Shown: positions 36,516-49,300 of the stretch, piece after piece
Layout of the letters: every line of letters starts with the position of its first letter
How positions within the stretch are numbered: position 1 is the first letter of the stretch
NCBI GenBank assembly: GCA_022113835.1
Contig: JAILWY010000021.1
Location: forward strand, 10,664,001 to 10,728,000
Source: Atopsyche davidsoni
Lineage: Eukaryota; Arthropoda; Insecta; Trichoptera; Hydrobiosidae
Reading direction: 5' to 3'
DNA: 64,000 nucleotides
Program-made: the position numbers and the translations under genes
The notes under the pieces: model-generated
What the model saw: the letters and a program-made list of their open reading frames with translations, nothing else
Database searches by the model: none
Told to the model about the DNA's origin: nothing

Positions 36516-38279
36516 ATAAATTAGTCTAATTTTTTTTATATAAAATATGCTTTGTTAAAGAAATAACTGGTTAGTTATATTCACATGTCACCACTGCGGA
36601 AATCTCACGGTAGCCCTGCTATGGTCGGGAGTTTGTTCTAGAAACTTTCAAGTTGCGGTTAATAATATACGAGATTCATTAGTAGAGACGCATTAGGGCA
36701 TCTATAAGGTATAATTTTGCAAGTATATGTGTAAGTTTTTGTGAATTAACTACTCCTCAGAGGGCGAGCGAGAGGTGCGTGAGGCAGCGTGCCTGATAAT
36801 TACATGTTATGAATTATTAAATTCTTTGCATAATTTATAACGCAAAAGTAGGTTAAAGTACTTGCTTGTGTTTTGAATATAATGAAATGGCAGCCTTTGA
36901 ATGTTTAGTGTGGATCAAACTCGTTGTCCAAAAATTTAAATTGGTTACAAATTTATTATTACGACCATAAAAGTATAGGTGAAAAAAATACGTTTTCAGA
37001 TATTTTGGTATGGTTTTGTTAAAACTTTCAATGTTAATTATCAAAAATATTTTTAAAAATCTCATTAGTAGTTTTTATAAAATATTCTTATAAACAAAAA
37101 TGGCTAATATCAGATTAAAAACTGCAATTTTTGTAAAATTCGCTTGTTAGCACGTCACTAACTATGCAGTCTTCCACCCTTCCTGAGTGGTGAGGCTGTA
37201 AACTCATCGTTCTCAAATTCTAAAAACATGGATGTTTTTCCTAAATATAATAATCCCTAAAATTTCAATTATAAACGTGAATGTTTTATAAACCAAATAG
37301 TTTTCGTATGTTTTTATTTTAATATTATATTCTCGAAATAATGCATTACATAAATTTTGAACGAAGTCAAAGCTTGAATAGTCCAAGAGGCATTATTCAA
37401 TGGGGTAAGATATATTTTTATTACTTATTTACAACGAAACATATTTATTGATTAAAATGTGTCAAACTTCCATAATTTTCATTTTTATGGTCAACGAGGC
37501 TCGAAAAGAAACAGGGCGAAAGTTTAATTTTATTTGTTTATCGTACTTTGCGCATTGAAATATAATTAAAAGTTTTCTCATAAAACCAGGTGATATTTCT
37601 AGAGGTGACAGATTTATAATATTATATTATATCTTGACTGCATGTTGATCACCAAAACAAAGTACAAAAAATTCGAATATTTCTTAAAAATTATAGAATT
37701 TGTTATAATCCACAAAATATATAAAAGGTGGAATATGTTAAATTAATTAATAGGTTATAAATAAATTGGTATCAAAGTAAATATATTGCGTGAGGATATA
37801 GTTGTTACTACAGAAATAAGACTTAAGTCAAGGGATGTAAATTTATTTAAATTTCAAATAAAATTATTAATAGGGTAAGGTTCGATAACATGACCCGTAC
37901 CTTTGTTCGTATAAATGGGATAAGAGGGTTAGAAACCCGCATTATGACAAACCCAAAAGTACCTACTTATAACGGATGAATAATTTACTGTAATAAATAT
38001 GTGAAGGTGTGACTATACTGATGACATACGAATTGAACACAATTGAATAATGGTGTTTCTCAAGTATAATTATTTAAATCATTTGTAATAGAGAACTGAC
38101 TAAAAGTCAATATTTAGTTTTTATATGAACATGGCTTATACATACAAAATTGATTTGAGATTATATTGACGGTTTTAATACAAGTAGGATATCGATAAAT
38201 ACCAATATCATGAGAAAAAAATTAAAAAGTCCTGAAAATATTTAAAAAAGAGTAATAATAAAATAGTCAAGGAATAAAA

Positions 38280-38425
38280 AGATATTCAATATTTTCGACA
38301 GAGAGCACTTGGTGGAATTCCATTTTAATATTTTTGAGTAAAATACTTGAGTGACTTTCCACATGTTCGTTTTTATTTGTGACCGGTTTCGCCAACCTTT
38401 CACGTTGGCATTATCAAACATATCA
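38280..38425 (-). repeat. GAAACCGGTCAC-family repeat, single arm
   Basis: It runs from ATTCAATATTTTCGACAGAG through GTGACCGGTTTCGCCAACC to CATTATCAAACATATC. The hammerhead-like end module reads on the minus strand, the sense orientation of the receptor gene. Confidence 0.8.
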
Positions 38426-41400
38426 AATTAAGATATATTTATGTATATATATATAAATATCGAAATAAATATTTCTGATATGCTATGTTCGATGCTTTCC
38501 CTGTGGTGTGACGACATCTGCTCTCGTGTGTTGTGCGGTCATGTATTTTTTTTTACGCGTTTATTTTATGTCGAAGGTGAAATAAGTCTGCCAGCGTAAA
38601 ATGATACTGGCTGAGATAGAAACACCCCTTCTGAAAAGGCCATCAGGGGGAAGGGGATGGATTTAATGATTACTGGTGATCAGACGTTGGTGGGGGAAAT
38701 CAGTAACGTACTCAATCTAATAATTCCAGAAATCGCGAAAATATTCAACTAATAGTCTATATTTATAAGTATGTATATTTTAAAATGTAAAATGACTTTG
38801 GATCGTGAAAATAACTTAATATAATTACAACGAATCTTTAAAATAGTAATTAAAAAAAACAAATTAACATTTTATATATGTTTATGTTTGAATTAAAAAA
38901 ATGATTTTTTTTCAATATTAACATTTCAAATCGATTTTGATCTTGCCATTTTTATTTCATTGTTACGTTCGTTTACCGAAAATAATTTGATATACTTATT
39001 TGTTTTGTATTAAACTTTATGTGATTATTTATTTATTAAAAAAATACATAAATTAGATAATTTATAATAAGTATAATTTCAACATTCAATCAATTAAAAT
39101 AACATCGATTTTAGCCATATTTTCATTAAATTAAAGTAACAGTGGACTGACATTTTAATACTATAATAAATATTAATTTAAAATAGTTGATAATCAATTA
39201 AAATGTATTCTTATATTATATTTAAAATCATTTTGAAATATTATTATAATACTGCGTATACTTACTTGATACTGTTCAAAAATCACTTGCAAAGTTAAAT
39301 TTTTTGAGAAAACCACATTTTTTGTGTATTGATATCTAGTCTACTTCAGATATTTTAGGGATAATGAAGCAAAAGTGCTTCCAGCTGACAGTGATGTCTT
39401 TAAAATCGCATTAAAAGGTTCTAGATTTAGTTTAAGTACTTTCCACCCGTAATGGATTTTCGTGTTTTCCGAATTTTCTCTTGCCCCCCGCAAGCCATCC
39501 CCGTTTGAACGATGGCCATAATTCAGGAATATGATTTTTTCACTTGCGCGTAAAGATGACAAGTCCCGCCTGTCCTACTCGATTCTCAAATTTCACGGTG
39601 AATATACTTTCGAGTTTTTTTTTTATGGGAGAGCGTTAAAATAAAATACGAGAAAAACCCCAATTTATTAAAAAAAATTGCAACGTTATAGTGAGACGTA
39701 GGGGGTAACAAAATGTAATGGTTTTTATTCGGAGGTTAAAAAGCGTGGTTTCTACCCTCTCGACGTGTTGGGGTAATATTATTTTCGTGAGTCAGTGTTT
39801 AGTATTATTACTTGTAAGAGGGAGAAAACGGATTCGGGGTTAAATGAAGAGATGTTTTTTAATTTTATTAACTTGGTTGTAGCACAGCATATAAGATAAT
39901 TAAATTATAGCACTCTGAGTTCTCATATATTCTGAAAGGCGAAATGATAGAATCAAAAGGGATACTCTGAAACAACCCTTTTATATATGAGATGTCTGAT
40001 ATTTCAGCCTATTATTGGAGATACAATAACTGCAGATAAAAATACGAACGATGGTTGTTAAGTCACATATTAATGAATAAAACACGTTATAATTGTATTC
40101 CAAAGACATGTAAATAAAATGAGAATACACAGCACATAAAATCGTCAATATTTTTTGTATGTTAAGTACTACAGTAGGTAAGCTATGAAACATCTATCTC
40201 TCCTTAAATATATTTTTGTGTAGATGAGGATTAAACTGGCACTAATTATAATTGCATATACCAAACATAAAGGTTCGCCAAGGGTTTAAGTGTTATCAGG
40301 TATATATATATATGGTGACAAGGTGTGTAGCTAAGATACGAAGACTCCCATCTGTCTTAATATGTTTGCATAGGTGAGGATATAACTGGCACCTGTCATT
40401 TTTCGACCAGGCCAAAACACCTCTTGGCACCTTACGAATTCCTCTTTGCCTTGGCGGGGTGCCCACAATAACAAGATTTCAAGGTTTTATTAGTCACAGC
40501 AATGTAATGGAATCACAGAATATGAGGTTGAAGTAAATGTTATACAGTACGATATCTTTAGTGATTTATGAGCACTATAATAGGAAAAGTATACGCAGTG
40601 ACCTCATAAGCCCGCTATTATAAAATAGAGATTATCTGAAAAATAACGGTTGTTTTAAAGAAATATAAAAAGCGAATGATATATTGCAAACCAAATAAAT
40701 CAAAGCCACGAATTTCAATGATTTTGATTTCAAGTTTTTATTATATTTGATATTGAGGTGAATATATTAACATGAGTATATTTTAATGAAAATAAAACAT
40801 TAATACTATTAACAATTCGCAATGGTATATGTTGCAATCTGTAGATTGTCTTTGACAGAACACTTTCTTAATAATGTAATAAATTTCAGTTTATGTAAAA
40901 GTTATATTAATATTTTTTTATAAATTAATAGACCAATATTACAAAGCAATTTCGCTTATTCAAGTTCTCTTTTAAATATATTTCTTAGGAATAATTTCAA
41001 TTATTATTTCCTATATACAAGAGGCATGAATATTTTTTTGATATATTGGGAATTTTTAAATACTTGTACCTAAGATGCATAATACATACATTGTATATAT
41101 AAAATATGGGAGTTGGCTACTTAAAATTATTTTATTCAAAACCTAAAAAAGTGTTGGTTACGTGCATTGGAAATTACATTTGCCGATACGAATTGTTTAA
41201 ATTCACAACAACAAAATATCTTGATAAGGCCTTTGAATTTTATGCTCCTGCTTGTGTGTATTTACGTTGGATCTTTAGTATGGTAAAACCTAAGTGCTTG
41301 CCTTGAATTTTTTATGGCGAGATTAAATTTGATTCCACGGCAGAACGTCGTACGCGAGCATTTCATCCCCGTATTATTGTCGAGTGGCGTAGACGTATGC

Positions 41401-42478
41401 ACGATATGCAAACGACGCTCATTTTAGGATACAGTTATTACTACGGCATTCAGGAGATAAGAAAACACCCCGCGAAAAAGAAGAGTGTCATTAACCCTTT
41501 CATGCCGACCTTTTTCTGAAAGAGTTTTATTTTTACAAAGTTTCAGTTCACCGACGGAGATAAAAACCGGAGAAGATCTGAGAAGATAAAATAAAGCGTC
41601 AGACGGAGCAACGAACTGGCAGTTGCAATATAAGAAGGTCTTTCACGAGAAATTTTTCTTCTCTTTCAAAAGGCTTTCGACGCAGATAATTTGAGTAATG
41701 AAAGATTGGCTTTCATACCCGCGGGCGGAATGGTCCAAACTTTTAGCTAATGTTTCATTTAATTACTTTCAGATTTTGTCAAAGCTATCTGATATATTTG
41801 CATCTCACACAAATAACTCTAACATATAATAATCTTAAAACGAAATTCATTGAAATCATCAAAATGATAACATTACTATCAAATGACAAAAGCACCAAAT
41901 AAGTCGTCGTATTACCAAAAAAAAAAACTTTAAAAATTATTTAGTTACTCGTACATATTATTTATACTTCAGTGCTTATTTATTTAGAATTATAATACAC
42001 ATGAAATACTGATATATTATTTAACCCAACATATTTATCTAATAAAACAAACTAGAATTTTGAACGAGTCTACGTGACAAATGACGTCACAGGTCATGAA
42101 GGTTGACCTTGACCATGACATTTTTTCTTATATAGGAAATTTCTCTCCAGCAGCACTAAACTGCAAATTCCTTTTCCGCTCCCCAGCCCGCTATCGTTTT
42201 ATTGATTTTGAAATCAGGCTCCGTCACCGGCCCCAACGGGAAGGAAGGGTGATGGCTTTCATAAATTTCAGGATTATTGTAATTTACCAGTTCTTTATTG
42301 AACGAAATGCCGCAAACTCGAGTGTTTCTGCTCAAACGGTATAATTTGGGTGCACAAGTATTTCGCTTATCCCTTTTTTATTACATGCTCTTTTATTTTA
42401 ATACTGAATAACCTTTTAAACTCTTTCAAACATTCAAGCTATTTTTTATAAATTTTTTTAAACATTTATTGTAAGAAA

Positions 42479-42680
42479 TTCAATATTTTTGACCGAGAAT
42501 ACTTGGTGGAGTCCCATTTTAATATTTTTGAATAAAATAATAAGCAATTAGGTAAACAATTGTTAGAGAGAAAGGTTGTTGGAAAGAGAGAGAGTGATTG
42601 TCACGTGGTAAGGGGTAATGTGATTTTAATGTACCTGACAAGTGGAGGATTCTATATAATTGCAAATTATATAGAACCCT
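42479..42680 (-). repeat. GAAACCGGTCAC-family repeat lacking the central module
   Basis: 42479-42541 matches the outer arm and 42541-42680 matches the inverse of 32981-33110. The GAAACCGGTCAC/GCCAACGTG module between them is precisely missing, so this is an internally deleted copy. Confidence 0.7.
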
Positions 42681-42939
42681 TATTGTATTATAAAATATTT
42701 ATTGTAGGCCTAGAATCTAAATATTACTCCTTACGTTGGGATATTCAATTACAAACAACAGATCTGCAAACGCAATCTCAAACAGATATATTTTTTCAGT
42801 TGCTCAGTATTTTGATGAATGGCTTATAAAACATGGATAATTATGATTTCACGTCATTTAATTGTATAAAGAAGGTTTGAGGAAATACGAAAATTATGAG
42901 TTAGCGTAATGATGCTCACATGGAGCAGAGGCGTTATTA

Positions 42940-43200
42940 AGTAGTGAGTAGATCACACAGTCGTGGAGCGAGTCGGGTTCGCGCGATGAGCGCCTCGTCA
43001 AACATCTCGACATTGTCGAAAGGCACTTTCTCGAATCGCAGCTGCTTTTGACGAAGCATAAAGCTGTACCGCGCGACTCGTGTAAAAAATGTTTGGCGAG
43101 GGGGCGAGTTCACCCCCGCCGGAGTAATGAAAGCCCCGGGGCGCGGGACGTGATGGGAATCGGCGCCTTTATCCAGTCTTTGAGCAAATGAAACGAATTG
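42940..43200. other. CpG-rich islet
   Basis: Dense CpG (for example GTTCGCGCGATGAGCGCC and GGGGCGCGGGACGTGATG) in otherwise AT-rich intron. No open frame with recognisable product. Confidence 0.5.
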
Positions 43201-43404
43201 TTTCTTTTATTTTGTTACCCGCACATACGCAGGCCCTGGACGAGGAGATTGCCGATATGTGAACCGGGCTACGGGCACGTGGCCGCCTTGGCTACAGTTG
43301 TTCCACAAAGCCTTCTATACTCCTGGGAAATAATTGATATTATTTGCTTTTAACAGAAGCGTGTTGTTGAACGCACAACTAAAATAATTTAACAAATATT
43401 TTTT

Positions 43405-43900
43405 ATATTACTGATTTTTGTGAAAACCGTCTCACAGGAAGTACGATTTTGCCTATACAGGTTTTATTGATTGTAATTTTCAAATATTGAAAATTGATCA
43501 AAGAAACTCTCTCTAGGCAAAATTGTACTTCCTGTGAGACGGTCTTCACAAAAATCAATAATATATTTAACAAGTGCGTGTATTGCCTTAATTAAATAGA
43601 CTTTAAAAATAATAATATACAGATCGGATTTAAATGCTTCACTCAGTACTTTGGGTTAAAAGTCTAGTATTGCAAGTCACACAATATTTAATTGACATAA
43701 TAAGTAAGTTGTTTCACTTATAGGATATGATTGTTAAAAAATTCTTGCTTAGTACCAGTGATTCGTTGGTATAATTGGTAATGCACCGCCCATGTAAGCT
43801 TTGGGGATGTGGGTTCGAATCCAACACAAATCACGATGATATTTGAGAGTTTCTGTAATCAATTATCAATATTTGAAAAAATGTACTTAATCATTATCAA
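43405..43900. mobile_element. SINE-end palindrome followed by an intact tRNA-headed copy
   Basis: 43405-43565 is a palindrome of the family's terminal module (CCGTCTCACAGGAAGTACGA and inverse) around a short 3' body. Separately, 43670-43900 is a plus-strand SINE with leader ACAATATTTAATTGACATAA, tRNA-like module 43758-43834 and 3' body. Confidence 0.85.
43758..43834 (+). other. Best-preserved tRNA-like module (SINE head)
   Basis: A 77-nt tRNA-like fold: acceptor stem GTGATTC with AAATCAC, A-box-like TTGGTATAATTGGTAATGC, and B box GGTTCGAATCC. One T-stem mismatch has arisen here (GTGGG with CCAAC). The anticodon-loop region CATGTAA lacks U33, so it is a SINE promoter head rather than a tRNA gene. 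Confidence 0.75.
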
Positions 43901-45059
43901 ATATTTTTCCCGACAAATATATATCTTTAAAAGGCTTAATTTGATGAATGTCCCAACCGTTTTGTCTTAGTTCTGAAAATTTTTAAAGCAATCCTTGCAA
44001 AAACGCTCATTTTTAAGTCTCAATTGTCATGAAGATACTGTAGCTTTTGGAATTTAAGTTTATATGAGATGATGATGCTCATTTATCGATATTGATTTGT
44101 TTAATTTAATTATTTTTTATTTGTTTTTGGCCGGACTTTTTTACGTGCTTTATTCAGTAAGCTAGTATATAGTATTTAATAATAAAATTTGTGATATTCT
44201 CGATAAAAATATTACAGAACTAATTTTATACGTATTGAAGAAACTTATGTGGCTTCCACATCATTAGTGTCCTCTTACACGTTAGATTTCTCAACTTCGC
44301 TACTAGAACACAGCATGCAGACGAAAGTGTACTGTAATAACCATATTTTAAACGAAACGTGGGAGAAAATAGTTTATACTCTACTCATAAGGAAACTTTT
44401 TTAGCGATGTAAAAAAAAAAAACACGTTCAACGATATTCAGCTAAGAAAAGTTTTCGTACATTTATAAATTAATGCAGTTTTCAAAGCGTTTTCATGTGA
44501 ATGTTCGACATCGTATGTAGGTGAGGTTATAAAGTTCAGTTTCTTTGCTTTAAACGTATAAAAAATATTTTGAAATTGGAGGTTTTGTGTATTTCCAAGT
44601 TTTTATTAATTGCCATGTAAATAGAAGGACTATCTTTAAAGTGTTAATTATTTATTTTGAAAGAATATAAGAACAATTTGATTGTCTTGTCTTTCAAGAT
44701 CATTTTTATAAATTTACAACGCTTTTAGGTATCAAACTTAATATTATTATTTTGGTTGGAATTTGTTATGTAAGTAATATTTACTGGTTAAACTATGTAT
44801 GTATTAGTAATTGATATTTTTTGGTTAAATATTATTTCATATAGTAACTGGTAAGATTATTTTTTTTTTGTGTTTTTTCCTTGTAAGATTCAATCTTTTT
44901 AAGTATTCTTTCCTGGTAAGGCTTCGAAGGAGCAGGCTGAGGCCCGGATAATTTGTCATAAGCCGTAACAAATCCAGCCACATGTGTCGCTCCGTGACAA
45001 CGCGCGGGTCAATACACACGACCGCGCGCGCCGGCTGCAAGTGCGGACCATTACATTAC

Positions 45060-46120
45060 CAAGGAGCCCGACCTAATACTTTGAAAACTCATTTTGAAAA
45101 CTAACTTTGAAAAATAGCTTATGTTTACAATATCCTATATAGGTACTGAAAATATCTTCAAGAGTTCCTAAAAATACCTTTATTAACCAGTCGTTTTTAT
45201 AGCTCATGTGATGAAAGTATCTATAGGGCCTAGTTAGATAAGCCACCACGAGCAGTTGATAGTAAATTATAAAATTTACAATGAAAAATGGTTTATGTAT
45301 ACAATATGTTATCTAGATACTGAGGAAATCTTCAAGAATCCCTAAAAATACCATTATGGTTACCATTCGTTTTGAATGCTCACATCCTGAAGTATCCAAA
45401 AGGCCTAGTTAGGTTGCCCACCATGAATAGTTGGCACTTAAAGTAAACTTAAAAACTAACACTGAAAAGTGATTTATGTATACAATATGCTATCTAGGAA
45501 CTGGAAAAATCTTCAAGAGTTCCTAAAAATACCCTTATTAACCAGTCGTTTTTATAGCTCATGTGATGAAAGTATCTATAGGGCCTAGTTAGATAAGCCA
45601 CCACGAGCAGTTGATAGTAAATTATAAAATTAACAATGAAAAATGGTTTATGTATACAATATGCTATCTAGGAACTGAGGAAATCTTAGTCTCTATAAAT
45701 ACCCTTGTTTAACAGTCGTTTTGAAAGCTCATATGCTGAAAGTATCCATAGGGCTTATTAAGGTTGGACAACACAAGCAGTTGATAGTAAATTATAAAAC
45801 TAACATTGAAAAATGGTTTACGTTTACAATATGCTATCTAGGCACAGGGGAAATCTTCAAAAATCCCTTAAAATACCTTAAGGGTTATTAGTCGTTTTAA
45901 GTGCTCATATGCTGAAAGTATCTATGGGTTTTGGTTAGTTGTATATAATAGTTGGCAGTTATTTTGAAAACTAACATTAAAAATTTGCTTACGTACACAA
46001 TATGCTACCGATGTATCATATGTTATTTGTGATATTCTTGTATCTATAATATGCTATTGAAATTTTTTAAAAACTGTAACCTTAACCATAAAAGTTTTGC
46101 GGATAAACGTACACAATCTA
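45060..46120. repeat. ~178-bp tandem satellite array with dimeric order
   Basis: The motif TTATGTATACAATATGCTAT recurs at about 45121, 45295, 45476, 45650, 45830 and 45991, spacings of 174, 181, 174, 180 and 161 bp. Units one and three share a long identical stretch (AGTCGTTTTTATAGCTCATG onward), so the array has a ~355-bp dimer order. It ends about 80 bp from the donor of the 116-bp exon. Confidence 0.88.
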
Positions 46121-46198
46121 AGACGATAGTAATTACAAAATTTGTAACTAATTTTAAACAGGTTCTTTAGAGATAAGGGGGAGATTATAGGGGCTCAC

Positions 46199-46314
46199 CT
46201 GACGGCCGGCACTTCCAGAATGTCCCACTCCACTGACATGTAGAACTCTGACAAGTCCACCCCCACGGCCACCACGTTGCTGCCTGCCTGCTCGTCCATG
46301 TGCCTCAGGTCCAC
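46199..46314 (-). CDS. nAChRalpha4: nAChR alpha4-like exon, loop F / pre-loop C segment
   Basis: Internal exon of 116 bp between acceptor TGTCAG and donor AG/GTGAG. It begins in frame directly after the ...YDGFK end of either alternative exon and reads 38 codons: VDLRHMDEQAGSNVVAVG, then VDLSEFYMSVEWDILEVPAV. It leaves AG, which becomes Arg with the first base of the next exon. SVEWDILEVPAVR is the strongly conserved stretch ahead of loop C in insect nAChR alpha subunits, and the acidic VDLSEFY stretch belongs to the loop F region. A ~178-bp tandem repeat array ends about 80 bp beyond the donor. GC content is far above the flanking intron, as expected for coding sequence here. Confidence 0.96.
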
Positions 46315-49300
46315 CTGACAATCAAACTAATTAGTATACAGGTGACGTGGGGGCGCAGAACCTACGTCACGACTAATTAAACAGAAGTGAGGTCGTGAAA
46401 AAAAAAATGTATCGTAAGGAATTTTTATCTCTCAAGTTTTCACGATAACCTGATTTTGTAAGCTTGGTTTTCAAATTAATAGAAATTTTTAAAGTATTAA
46501 ATATTTTTTCACAACAAGCTGTTTTAATATAAAATAAAATGTGTTTAAACATGACTAGTAGATTGCGAACATAGTCTGATGAATCTTTTTTAATCAAAAA
46601 GCCCTTACTTTCAACAATGTTTGTATGGCTTTATAAACGTTTTTACGTCTTGTTATAATATAATACAGTAACGTGCTGTAAACGTTACAGAATACAATTG
46701 ATTTACTTTTGGTTGATCTTGTATTTGAAAAATGTAATCGCAACATTATGAAGAATATAACAATGGACTCTTCATTTTTATAGCCATTTTATTTTATTAG
46801 AATCATTGAGTCACTAATAAATGCATACACAAAAAAAATCACGACATAAGTGGAATTTGAACACACTCTTTACGGTGCTCTTAACTAATAAAGCTACTAT
46901 TTCACTGAACCTGAATATTTATATAACTCACTTTAAAAAAACTATAATAATTAATCAATGTCAATCTTCGTATTCTGTAACATGAATTTCATAAAAGCAT
47001 TGAATCGTTTTCTTATTTGTTAAACTATTTTCGTACATCTTCTAGTCATTTCTTTTGTAACATATATTAATTATTTACATTTATGTGGATTGTGTTTATA
47101 CAAAGTTTCAAAGCTTTCTGAATAAAATAAGAATTGAATGTTATGAAAGAAGAAAGTGGGAAGATTTGTTAGTATTTTACGGAAAGAAGGGACTGAATAA
47201 TAAATAAAAATACTAAGGTACTTCCAGTAAAATGGATATTTAAAAAAATATATTTTGCATACTTTACTTATGGGGATTTAGAATAATTTATGGCAGACGA
47301 TTTGTAACCATCGTAAAGATTTTATTAAATGACCATTGAACTTAAGTTTTTATGATCCAAACACGATTAACAATTGTTTCAAATATCCATTTTAGTACAT
47401 AAAAGTATTAATCTTACCTTTTTTGCTGTTTGCATAAAAACTTATATAGTTAGAGCAGTTTGAATTTAAAATTTGAAGTAATTTATGTACAAAATTTTTA
47501 TACTTTTTATAAAATATATATATATTTTAGTAAATTAAAAACAACGTCTAATATTTGGAGTATAATTAATAACGCGAATTAATGTACTCGTAAGAGTAAT
47601 AATAAAATATAACCATAAAATGTTGTATTCATGAGTATTTTTATAACTTTCCATAAATTAAAAACATGCAAATTTTTCATGCAAAATTAATATAAGATTC
47701 GTGCAAAAAGAAAAGTACAAGTAATCAGAATTTAATCATTTTAGCATACAACACATTTTTTTTAATAAAACATTTTTTTCACGAATTAAATATTTGAATA
47801 ACTCAAGGATATAAAATTCCGTCTTGAAATCAAGATTTTTATTTGTATACCCAAATACACATTTTTGTTTCAGTTCTACTTTGTATTAACGGCGGACATA
47901 AATCATGCTTCGTGCAATATGTTCTAGACAGTTGTCAAATACGACTACTACTTTTATCTTAATATTATTAATATCAAGCGTACATACACATAACATAGAA
48001 AGTAGAAGGCGAGGAATCCTAAACATGTCAACAGCAAGTCAGCGCAAACGCCTAATGATCACAGGTGCAGTCTCAAGCGGGCATGCAGTTAGCGACGGGG
48101 GACTCCCACTTATAAATAACATGAATTATACTTTACCGATACATACAAGTACACTAGGTGTGTAAACACGACAGACATATATGCACATAATGAAGCCTTA
48201 TTGGACTCGTAATGCTCTACTAATACCAATCTAGCATTTATCAGCTAATCAGCATCGGACCAAACATTGTCATTAACAAAAACAATCCAAATGATATAAT
48301 ATCTGAAAAATAACGTTAAAAACATATTTTAAAAGTAAACATCATTCAACAATCTGAAAATACGAAATATATGGAAAATGCAATAATAAAAACATCGTTT
48401 AGTTAATATTTGTTTAAGTAGGTTTGGTTTTTTGCTTCCGTCGGATTAAAATCTGCACCTGGAGACGCGCGAGCCCTGGAGAAGGCTTAACGAACCAATG
48501 CCACCAGGAGTCTCGTTTCGCCACTGTTTTAAACGGAAGGTCTCTCTCCTCGCTGTTTCCTGTTAGAAAAACGCTCCCAGGGAAGAAACATTGCCAGAGA
48601 CCTGCGAGGAGCGACTGTGGAATTTAATACTCGAGGTCCAATACGACAGACGTACCGACAGCTCTACTACCCCGCGGAAAGCAATTTAATTTCCTTTCAT
48701 GACGCACTTCTACAACGCGGTACAGATTTGCTAGACATTTTTTTTTATTGATTGCTCTTAGACAAGCGCGTTGGAAAGAATTTACGAGAAATTAATTCAG
48801 AATTATAAACAGGCTTTGTGGTGTGAAAGAGAAATTCAAATTCGACTTCAATGCGTTAAAATGTAAACTTATGATATGAACATTTGCTTCAGAATCTTTA
48901 AAATTTACAGATATTGTGTACGATTGGGAGACAACTGACAATCTGAAATTTTTTAAGTACGTGTCTTTCAAGTGTGCTTCGGAGGTTCTGTTTTAAATGG
49001 CACATTTATCTACGTTAGGACCTCTCGCCTGACGGAGGGGTCTGTTCAGAGGAGGAATATCACGCAGAGGGAATGCAAACTGTAGAAGAAACAGTCTGGG
49101 GTGATTTATTATCATCTGCGGTATTGCGATCTGTTTTTGAGCGGGGCATATTTTTCATTCAAGTCCCAGGACGAGGACTCGCTATTTCTAAAATCTGGAA
49201 CAAAACTTGGGTCAGTTTATCCGGTGGCTTTCTTTGTTACTCTCTTGTGGTAAAAACTGGCTTTTGAAATATGTTTAGCGATAGTATATTAAAAATTAAC

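Noticed and set aside
47905..48165. 86-codon ORF starting with a signal-peptide-like hydrophobic stretch
   Set aside because: Composition follows the local AT-rich background, with no homology I recognise and no splice-site support. A hydrophobic N-terminus is common in AT-rich random frames.
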